This document shows positions 57,693 to 64,000 of a stretch of DNA of 64,000 nucleotides, piece by piece. This DNA is from Bacillus safensis (GTDB lineage: Bacteria; Bacillota; Bacilli; Bacillales; Bacillaceae): positions 257-64,256 of the forward strand of contig BSBG01000010.1 in NCBI GenBank assembly GCA_030159235.1, written 5' to 3'. Made by a program: the position numbers and the translations under genes. The notes under the pieces are model-generated. The model made no database searches and was not told the origin of the DNA. It saw only the letters and a program-made list of their open reading frames with translations. The stretch's first letter is position 1; each line of letters opens with the position of its first letter.

Positions 57693-57724
57693 TTGACTTT
57701 CCCCTTTACTGAAAGGTTTATACT
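57693..57724 (+). promoter_or_regulatory. MerR-type promoter with 20-bp spacer and central dyad
   Basis: TTGACT (57693-57698), 20-bp spacer, TATACT (57719-57724). The spacer holds the perfect dyad CCTTT-ACTG-AAAGG (57703-57716), where MerR proteins bind to realign overlong promoters. Confidence 0.75.
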
Positions 57725-57757
57725 GTGATCAGATCAATAAAACGGAGGAGATACAGG

Positions 57758-58585
57758 ATGTTCAAAATCGGTGATTTTTCTATGTTAAGTAAAGTCCCTG
57801 TCAAAACCTTAAGGTATTATGACCAAATTGATTTATTAAAGCCGAAGCAGATCGATCAAGATTCTGGATACCGATATTATTCAGCTGAGCAGCTGCTTGA
57901 GGTCAATCGGATTTTTCTGTACAAGGAATTAGGCTTTACGTTAAAGCAAATAAGTCAGCTTCTTCGTGAAGATATTTCTGTCGAGCAGATTCAGGGTATG
58001 TTTCTCTTGAAAGAAAGTGAGATTCAGCAATTGATCGAGAGAGAACAGCAGAAATTAGCGCGTATTAAGGAGCGGATGCACCTCATCAAACGAGAGGGGT
58101 GTGTTGAAAAAGAACAGGAGGTCATCATCAAATCTGTTGAAAGCAAACGCATCATGTCTTTCCAATCCAATGGAACTGTTGACGAGATCCCTTCATTCTT
58201 TCAAACGTTTCATCATTTATTACATAAACATCAGCAAGAATGGATCTCTGAGCCACAAATCGTGCTGTGGAGGGAATCACTGGAAAAAGAAAGTGAGTTT
58301 GAATTTGAGGTAGGGTATTCCATCAAATCGTTGAGGTGCTCTCTTCCTCAGGGAATCACGATGCGCTCGTTACCTGCTGAAGAAGCCATGGCGACACTAT
58401 TATTTCATTCACATTCTCCATCCGCACAAACTGCTTGCGTTGACCTGGCGACATGGATCGAAAATAATGGATACCGCGTGAAAGAAGATCAGCCGGGCAG
58501 AGAGATTTATTACCCATTGTCTGAAAATGAAGAAGGAAGACTCATTGAAATTCAAATTCCGATTAAAAATGAAGTCAAATCGTAA
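57758..58585 (+). CDS. MerR-family transcriptional regulator with C-terminal effector domain
   Basis: Protein of 275 aa. The MerR winged helix (FKIGDFSMLSKVPVKTLRYY) and coiled-coil dimer helix (residues about 78-110) precede a GyrI-like/BmrR-like effector-binding domain (residues about 120-275). ATG at 57758 has GGAGGAG upstream; the in-frame start at 57725 lies too close to the promoter. It probably senses a hydrophobic compound and activates itself and the MFS gene 26 bp downstream. Confidence 0.88.
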   Translation: MFKIGDFSMLSKVPVKTLRYYDQIDLLKPKQIDQDSGYRYYSAEQLLEVNRIFLYKELGFTLKQISQLLREDISVEQIQGMFLLKESEIQQLIEREQQKLARIKERMHLIKREGCVEKEQEVIIKSVESKRIMSFQSNGTVDEIPSFFQTFHHLLHKHQQEWISEPQIVLWRESLEKESEFEFEVGYSIKSLRCSLPQGITMRSLPAEEAMATLLFHSHSPSAQTACVDLATWIENNGYRVKEDQPGREIYYPLSENEEGRLIEIQIPIKNEVKS

Positions 58586-58611
58586 ACATTGCCCAAAGGA
58601 GAAACGTCACT

Positions 58612-59799
58612 ATGAAAAATAAAGCCGTGGTCTATTTACTTGCTCTAGCAGCCTTTTTAATTGGTACGATCGAATATATCATTACAGGAATTATTCAAAT
58701 GGTCGCAGCAGATTTACATGTCACAACGTCAGCTGCTGGTTTATTGGTCACATCATTAGCGCTTTCAGCAGCAATCGGCGCACCGATTGTCATTGCACTG
58801 ACTATCAATATAGACCGCAGAAAAATATTATCATGGATGCTGATCATTTTTATTGTCAGTAATATCATCACAAGTGTCAGCCATACGTTTGAAATGGTGC
58901 TGATGACAAGGGTTTTACAAGGAATTAGTGGAGGAACGGCCATTGTGGTGGCAATGGCTGTGGCCACTCGTCTTGTAGAACGAGAAAAAAGAGGCACAGC
59001 CATTGGCATCATTTTAATGGGACTCAGCAGTTCCTTGGTTTTAGGTGTGCCAATCGGAACATTTCTAAGCAGCATGATCGGATGGAAAGCATTATTCGCA
59101 GCCATCGGATTGATCACGCTCATTCCGCTGATTGTTGTGTATAAGCGCATCCCTTCGATGAAAGAACAAGAACCGGTGACGCTTGGGATGCAATTATCAA
59201 TATTAAAAGATAAGAGAATTTTGCTTGCGGTGGCAGTGACACTCTTTTATGTAGGAGGATATTCCACTTTATTTACCTATTTAACCCCCTTCCTGCAAGA
59301 AGCAGCAAACCTTAGCATCACAGAAATCAGCGGCATTTTATTACTAGCGGGAATATGCAGCTTTTTAGGCTCCAGTCTTGGAGGGGTTGCAGCAGATAAA
59401 AAGGGTCCAATATTCACGATTTTTTCCGGAATCATCCTGCAAATCATCATGCTCATGCTGCTAGCATTTGTGACAGGAAATCTTGTGATCATGGTGGCTG
59501 TCATCATGATATGGATGATCGCGACATGGAGCACATCACCAGCACAGCAGCTATATCTTGTAACACTTGTACCCAAATCTCCTGATATCGCATTAAGTGT
59601 CAATACATCATTTATTCAATTCGGATTTGCTTTAGGCTCGGGTTTAGGGGGGCTTGTATTAAGCAGGACATCTCTATTGAACCTAAGCTGGATTAGTGCT
59701 GGGACAGTTCTTCTCGCTTTACTCATGACCATTCTGATGGTAGCGTTTGATCGTATTTCTCAGCATAAGAGTTTGAAAGTGATGGAGCAAGGAAGGTAA
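58612..59799 (+). CDS. MFS efflux transporter (DHA1 / AraJ-like)
   Basis: Protein of 395 aa with twelve helices. The N-half has the DHA1 motif C-like region GISGGTAIVVAMAVATRLVE and a proline/glycine-rich VLGVPIGTFLS; the loop after helix 2 carries NIDRRKIL. Resembles AraJ/YdhP-type exporters. Co-transcribed with the MerR regulator, a typical layout for a drug-responsive pump. The substrate is unknown. Confidence 0.86.
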   Translation: MKNKAVVYLLALAAFLIGTIEYIITGIIQMVAADLHVTTSAAGLLVTSLALSAAIGAPIVIALTINIDRRKILSWMLIIFIVSNIITSVSHTFEMVLMTRVLQGISGGTAIVVAMAVATRLVEREKRGTAIGIILMGLSSSLVLGVPIGTFLSSMIGWKALFAAIGLITLIPLIVVYKRIPSMKEQEPVTLGMQLSILKDKRILLAVAVTLFYVGGYSTLFTYLTPFLQEAANLSITEISGILLLAGICSFLGSSLGGVAADKKGPIFTIFSGIILQIIMLMLLAFVTGNLVIMVAVIMIWMIATWSTSPAQQLYLVTLVPKSPDIALSVNTSFIQFGFALGSGLGGLVLSRTSLLNLSWISAGTVLLALLMTILMVAFDRISQHKSLKVMEQGR

Positions 59800-59820
59800 T
59801 ATATTCAATTTTTTATTGAG

Positions 59821-59851
59821 GGAACTACTGATTTCGGGTAGTTCTTTTTTT
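59821..59851 (+). terminator. MerR-MFS operon terminator
   Basis: GAACTAC/GTAGTTC stem with a 9-base loop and seven T. Confidence 0.85.
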
Positions 59852-59987
59852 GATTTGAAGAATGCACAGTTGAGGAAGTTTATTTGCTACAATAGGAGTA
59901 AATATCCAAAGAATGAAGGCATCAATTTAGAGGTCCAAAAATAATGAATGTCATACAAAAGTACTATTAGACAGGAGAGAATACATC

Positions 59988-60818
59988 ATGTCAATAAGTG
60001 AGGAGATCATCCATCGTAAAGGCGCTCGAAAAGGAAGTGACATTCCTCATGACGTCTTGATCCTTTTGAATCAAGGAGAGATAGAGAGTGTCAATTTAAC
60101 TGAATGGCTGGCCGTCAATCATATGAATCTATTACAGCATGTATTGCCGTCCATTGGTTTAGACAAACATTTAAACGATCTTTCATCTGAAATTGCCAAA
60201 CAAAAAGCGGAGTCAGGCATGAAAGCAATTCGTCTTATCGGTCATTTGTTAGATGAAGTGCTACAGGGTGAAAATGAGGAGAAACGAGTGGAAGTCATAC
60301 AGGCTTGCAGTCGCCATATATCTGATAGCGTCCGCTGTTGGGCTGCTTATATGAACAAACAGCGTTCATCTTCTTTAGAAGAGAAACTAGTGTACATTCA
60401 GCCATTTGCAGCTGATCATCATTTTGGTGTTCGAGAAATTGCTTGGATGTCAGTGAGAGAAAATCTAAGTCATCAGCTCGACCAAAGTATAGAACATTTA
60501 ACAGAATGGGCAAAAAGCGAGGATGAAAATATTCGCCGATTCTCTGTCGAGGCGATCCGTCCGAGAGGTGTATGGACAAAGCATATTGAGTTATTAAAAC
60601 AAGAGCCAGAAAGGGCACTGCCTATTCTAAATTATCTCAAATCTGATCCATCAACATATGTTCAAGATTCTGTAGGAAACTGGCTGAATGACGCTAGTAA
60701 AACACAGCCAAATTGGGTACGAAACCTGTGCGAACAGTGGTCAAAGGATTCTAATACAAAAGCGACTAGCAGAATTGTTAAGAAAGCCAAGAGAACGATT
60801 GTGAAGGAGAATTTGTGA
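59988..60818 (+). CDS. DNA alkylation repair protein, AlkC/AlkD-like HEAT-repeat family
   Basis: Protein of 276 aa, all-helical with HEAT-like repeats. The C-terminal block WAKSEDENIRRFSVEAIRPR, then YLKSDPSTYVQDSVGNWLND and TQPNWVRNLCEQWSKDS is characteristic of the AlkC-type family (COG4335). Such proteins are glycosylases or non-catalytic binders of alkylated DNA; the activity cannot be assigned from sequence. GACAGGAGAGAA precedes ATG. Single gene. Confidence 0.78.
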   Translation: MSISEEIIHRKGARKGSDIPHDVLILLNQGEIESVNLTEWLAVNHMNLLQHVLPSIGLDKHLNDLSSEIAKQKAESGMKAIRLIGHLLDEVLQGENEEKRVEVIQACSRHISDSVRCWAAYMNKQRSSSLEEKLVYIQPFAADHHFGVREIAWMSVRENLSHQLDQSIEHLTEWAKSEDENIRRFSVEAIRPRGVWTKHIELLKQEPERALPILNYLKSDPSTYVQDSVGNWLNDASKTQPNWVRNLCEQWSKDSNTKATSRIVKKAKRTIVKENL

Positions 60819-60917
60819 ATTATGATATGAAATGACATTCTTTTTTTGAGGAGATTTCTATCAATAAAACATTCAGAAAAAAATCTTAGAGCGAGTTGAA
60901 TTTTTTGTACGTAGATG

Positions 60918-60941
60918 GGCCCCATTACTTGGGGCTTTTTG
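60918..60941 (+). terminator. Terminator after the alkylation repair-like gene
   Basis: GCCCCA-TTAC-TTGGGGC stem followed by T5, about 100 bp past the stop. Confidence 0.7.
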
Positions 60942-61099
60942 TTTTTTATGAAAAACCTAGTCTCATCGTTTCGGCTTTTATTCTTTCTGTAAATCTATTA
61001 TATCGTTGTCATACTTTTGAATGAAATTGACTCAATAGAATTGACGCAAGAACCAATAATAGGTGAAGATGAAATAAAATGTAAGATAAAGGGAGACGA

Positions 61100-62287
61100 A
61101 TGATGATACATATCATATTTGGGGCGGCAGCTGCCGGTAGTTTAAAACAAGCAATACGTGAAATGAAGCAAAAACAAATAGATGATGTCATCGCTTTTGA
61201 TGATATCTATTCAATTGGACCACTTCTAAATTTACACGAACATGAAGGACAAGCGAACCGTATAGAATGGCTGCGTAACGTGATGTCAAATGAATTTGGC
61301 TATTTTGACGACATGGTCAACGATCAGCATAGAATGCTTCAGCAAATAAAAGAAATAAAAGCTGGCAGTCGTATACTCATCTGGACAGGCAGTAATGCAC
61401 ATGAGCAAATTGCCTTGCGATATGCTATCTATTTATTAAAAGAGAAAAGCATTGAATTGTCTGTAATCAATATAACGACAGCATTTGATCAGCTGTTCAA
61501 TACGAATACAAGAAGAATGATCCTTCGACATTCCGGAGAAATCGCATCTGAAAAATTTAAAATTTTGTATGAGAGTAAAGAGCATATTCACCCAGTGACA
61601 AAAGAAGAGAGAGAAAGATTACAAAACGAATGGCTTTCACTTGCTAAAGAAAATCATACGCTGCGGATATGGAAAAAAGGACAAACGATCAGCGTACCAG
61701 AAGATGAATTTGATGCTTATTTAGTGAAAATGGCCAAGCGGCTTCATCAGTCCGCGCCAGAAGAGGAGTACATCGTAACTCCACGTCTAATAGGAGAAGT
61801 CATTGGTCATTTAGATCAGTATATCGGCGATGATTTTATTGAATATCGACTGAAGACATTAATTGATCAAGGGATTTTTGACATGATAGGGAGACGAACT
61901 TCCATGCGTTATTACTCGATTAAACTGACAGAGTTCGGTCAGAACTTCAAAAAATGGGTATGCTGTCGAGAGTTTGTAGATCATCCTTTTGTGAAAATTG
62001 AAGGAGATTACGGTGGTGAACCTTTTCATTGCGGGCATTGTCAATGTCATTTAGAAAGAGATGATGTACCAATGAGTGATACCCTTTTCTCAAAGTTATG
62101 GAATTGGAATATACAGTATGGCCGCTGGTTTGACGAAGAAACCGATGATTTGCTGCCAAATGGTGTAGACATGGAAAGAAAGTTCAATCAAGAAGGAGAG
62201 CGAATCACTGAAGAAGTGAAACGAGCCTTATCTCCTGCGTTTCAAATTGAATACAGCCCAAGTGAATACACGCAATATTACATTTAA
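61100..62287 (+). CDS. DUF1835/DUF3658 protein
   Basis: Cytoplasmic protein of 395 aa. The N-terminal DUF1835 domain (MIHIIFGAAAAGSLKQAIRE, then DDIYSIGPLLNLHEHEGQAN) and a DUF3658 domain in the middle (DEFDAYLVKMAKRLHQ; TPRLIGEVIGHLDQYIGDDF) are recognisable. The C-terminal part has a CGHCQCH-like cluster (PFHCGHCQCHLERDD) that could bind zinc, which is inference. Function unknown. AAGGGAG precedes the start; ATG at 61100 or 61103. Confidence 0.8.
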   Translation: MMIHIIFGAAAAGSLKQAIREMKQKQIDDVIAFDDIYSIGPLLNLHEHEGQANRIEWLRNVMSNEFGYFDDMVNDQHRMLQQIKEIKAGSRILIWTGSNAHEQIALRYAIYLLKEKSIELSVINITTAFDQLFNTNTRRMILRHSGEIASEKFKILYESKEHIHPVTKEERERLQNEWLSLAKENHTLRIWKKGQTISVPEDEFDAYLVKMAKRLHQSAPEEEYIVTPRLIGEVIGHLDQYIGDDFIEYRLKTLIDQGIFDMIGRRTSMRYYSIKLTEFGQNFKKWVCCREFVDHPFVKIEGDYGGEPFHCGHCQCHLERDDVPMSDTLFSKLWNWNIQYGRWFDEETDDLLPNGVDMERKFNQEGERITEEVKRALSPAFQIEYSPSEYTQYYI

Positions 62288-62322
62288 AGAATGAATTTCG
62301 TTATCACTGCACAAAATAATCC

Positions 62323-62352
62323 TTTACATGATCCACCATCATCATGTAAGAT
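62323..62352 (+). promoter_or_regulatory. thrZ promoter
   Basis: TTTACA (62323-62328), 18-bp spacer, TAAGAT (62347-62352), just upstream of the first T-box. Confidence 0.55.
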
Positions 62353-62373
62353 ATGGAGAAATTAAAAGCGAAG

Positions 62374-62607
62374 AAAAGGACATGAGCTATTTTTACTAGT
62401 TACCAGAGAGGGAAGTGACGCTGAAATCTTCCTAACGCAGGAAAATGGTCTTACCACCTTTGAGCTGTATTGGGGAAATCATAGTATCCAATATCGTCCA
62501 CGCCACGTTACGGCACCAGAGCCATAAAGCGAATACGCTTATGGGAATTTGGGTGGAACCACGGATCACACATTCGTCCCTCTATGAGGGATGGGTGTGT
62601 TTTTTTG
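62374..62607 (+). promoter_or_regulatory. Threonine T-box leader, unit 1
   Basis: Stem I region with CAGAGAGGGAAGTGACGCTG, likely Thr specifier ACC at 62453-62455, T-box sequence TGGGTGGAACCACGG (62550-62564) for the uncharged tRNA end, and terminator CACACATTCGTCCCT/AGGGATGGGTGTG with T7 (62567-62607). Confidence 0.93.
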
Positions 62608-62633
62608 TTCACTCATATAGGATCATTGCTTTG

Positions 62634-62869
62634 AAAAGGACATGAGCAGCTTTTATCGGTTACCAGAGAGGGAAGTGACGCTGAAATCTTCCTAACGCAG
62701 AAAAAGTTGACTTACCACCTTTGAGCTGTATTGGGGAAAATTGCAGTATCCAATACCGTCAATGCCACGTTACGGCACCAGAGCCATAAAGCGAATACGC
62801 GTTATGGGAATTTGGGTGGAACCACGGATCACACATTCGTCCCTCTATGAGGGATGGGTGTGTTTTTTT
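62634..62869 (+). promoter_or_regulatory. Threonine T-box leader, unit 2
   Basis: Second, nearly identical unit displaced by 260 bp. Specifier ACC at 62714-62716, T-box at 62814-62827, terminator at 62830-62869. Together with unit 1 it forms a tandem T-box, as known for thrZ of B. subtilis, which has three. Confidence 0.93.
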
Positions 62870-62898
62870 ATTTCAAAAAAATGAAAGGTGTGTCAGTC

Positions 62899-64000
62899 AT
62901 GAGAGAAAACATGGTGAAGATTGCATTTCCAGATGGAAAGGTAAAGGAGTTTTCCGCAGGTACGACGATCGCAGAAATTGCCTCCTCTATTAGTCCGAGC
63001 TTAAGAAAAAAAGCAGTGGCAGGGAAGGTCAATGGTCAAATGGTTGATTTAAATGAACAGCTAAACAGCGATGCTGGGCTGTCAATAGTCACACTGGATT
63101 CAAAAGAAGGGCTTGAAGTGCTGCGCCATACATCTGCACACGTCTTAGCTCAGGCTGTGAAAAGGTTATTTGACCATGTCACACTAGGTATAGGACCCGT
63201 CATCGAAAATGGATTTTACTATGATATGAAGCTCAATCAAACGTTAAGCGTAGAGGATTTGGCGGTGATTGAAAAAGAGATGGAACAGATCATTAACGAG
63301 AATCATCCCATCCAAAGAAAGGAGGTCTTTTTCGAAGAAGCGGAAGCGCTGTTTGCACATGATCCATATAAACTAGATATTTTAAAAGGTCTTCCCTCTC
63401 AAGAAGCAATTACAGTTTATCAGCAAGGAGAATTTATCGATTTGTGCCGTGGTCCCCATTTACCTTCTACAGGGTACTTAAAAGCCTTTAAACTCACACG
63501 TGTTGCAGGGGCTTATTGGCGGGGAGACAGCAATCAGGATGTAATGCAGCGAGTGTATGGTGTGGCATTTCAACACCCAAAACATCTAGCTGATTATCTT
63601 CATTTCATGGAAGAAGCAAACAAACGTGATCACCGGAAATTAGGGAAACAATTATCTCTATTTATGTTTTCAGAAGAAGCGCCAGGTATGCCGTTTTATT
63701 TACCAAAAGGTCAGCTTGTCAGAAATGAATTAATGGCCTTTTCAAGAGAAGTGCGAGGCAACGCGCAATATGAAGAAGTGAGTACGCCGTTTATGATGAA
63801 CCAAGAGCTTTGGGAAAAGTCAGGGCACTGGGATCATTATCATGAAAACATGTATTTCTCAGAAGTTGACCATACAAGCTTTGCTTTAAAACCGATGAAC
63901 TGTCCAGGGCATATGCTCATGTTCAAAAACAGCTTGTATTCATACAGAGACCTTCCAATCAGAATGGCTGAGTTTGGTCAGGTGCATCGTCATGAATTCA
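62899..64000 (+). CDS. thrZ: Threonyl-tRNA synthetase ThrZ, 3' truncated by the window
   Basis: Open from ATG at 62899 (MRENMVKIAFPDGKVKEFSA) to the window end, 367 codons. The TGS domain (residues 5-65) is followed by the editing/second additional domain (LRHTSAHVLAQAVKRL with zinc-type HxxxH; FIDLCRGPHLPSTG) and the start of the class II catalytic core (motif 2 entry KPMNCPGHMLMFK). AAAGGTG lies about 10 bases upstream; ATG at 62881 is in frame but precedes it. The tandem T-box leader points to the inducible synthetase ThrZ rather than ThrS. Confidence 0.94.
   Translation, partial: MRENMVKIAFPDGKVKEFSAGTTIAEIASSISPSLRKKAVAGKVNGQMVDLNEQLNSDAGLSIVTLDSKEGLEVLRHTSAHVLAQAVKRLFDHVTLGIGPVIENGFYYDMKLNQTLSVEDLAVIEKEMEQIINENHPIQRKEVFFEEAEALFAHDPYKLDILKGLPSQEAITVYQQGEFIDLCRGPHLPSTGYLKAFKLTRVAGAYWRGDSNQDVMQRVYGVAFQHPKHLADYLHFMEEANKRDHRKLGKQLSLFMFSEEAPGMPFYLPKGQLVRNELMAFSREVRGNAQYEEVSTPFMMNQELWEKSGHWDHYHENMYFSEVDHTSFALKPMNCPGHMLMFKNSLYSYRDLPIRMAEFGQVHRHEF

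Noticed and set aside
62445-62645. 66-codon frame in the thrZ leader
   Set aside because: Falls inside T-box 1 and its terminator; no ribosome binding site.
62374-62869. 260-bp direct repeat as a possible mobile element
   Set aside because: Both units are complete T-box leaders with specifier and terminator directly upstream of thrZ.

Overview
The window looks like chromosomal DNA of a Bacillus of the pumilus group (B. pumilus, B. safensis or B. altitudinis). Most proteins read as close relatives of B. subtilis proteins. From about 1.6 to 50 kb the genes follow the B. subtilis yfl-tre-yfk-yfj order, with local insertions, and ribosome binding sites and intrinsic terminators are of Bacillus type. 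No tRNA, rRNA, CRISPR array, prophage or complete insertion sequence was seen. The assignment rests on remembered protein similarity and gene order, not on a database search.

Layout. 1-1.5 kb: 3' part of a BclA-like collagen-repeat gene. 1.7-6.7 kb: citrate sensing and uptake (citS, citT, yflP, citM). 6.8-9.7 kb: secreted M14 carboxypeptidase and the divergent padC/padR phenolic acid decarboxylase pair. 9.8-19 kb: nos, acylphosphatase, yflK, yflJ, map, nagP and ltaS, interrupted by DUF817, DoxX and DUF4309 genes. 19.6-23 kb: a PLP decarboxylase and a chemoreceptor in apparent operon. 23.7-27.6 kb: trehalose operon treP-treA-treR. 28-45 kb: the yfk block (cell-wall nucleotidase YfkN, stress proteins, phosphatase, transporters, mechanosensitive channel, radical SAM protein) and pdaA. 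45.3-50.8 kb: a DUF2716 gene broken by one stop codon, a CorA transporter, yvgO, a DNA glycosylase and an RNA methyltransferase. 50.8-57.4 kb: a LysR gene and a tautomerase/carboxymuconolactone-decarboxylase pair, with a complete beta-glucoside operon (licT, bglP, bglH) between them. 57.7-62.3 kb: a MerR-regulated MFS pump, a DNA alkylation repair-like protein and a DUF1835 protein. 62.3-64 kb: two tandem threonine T-boxes and the 5' part of thrZ.

The most unusual feature is a family of five related intergenic repeats (4971-5145, 8461-8500, 23041-23116, 28133-28247, 57460-57635). In every copy the same end lies directly against an intrinsic-terminator hairpin. In the two full-length copies (175 and 176 bp) the host hairpin occurs on both sides as a 20-24 bp direct duplication. 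This looks like a small mobile element that inserts into terminators and duplicates the hairpin; the shorter copies look like internal-deletion derivatives. A second structural feature is a 74-bp LysR-type promoter region present twice, 4.9 kb apart, flanking the beta-glucoside operon. It suggests that the operon was inserted between a LysR gene and its former divergent target.

Readable regulatory logic includes TreR, NagR and PadR operators, CcpA cre sites, two RAT antiterminator/terminator switches in the bgl operon, sigma-B and sigma-D-like promoters, a TGTGA-N6-TCACA palindrome at the DoxX gene and a MerR-type long-spacer promoter.
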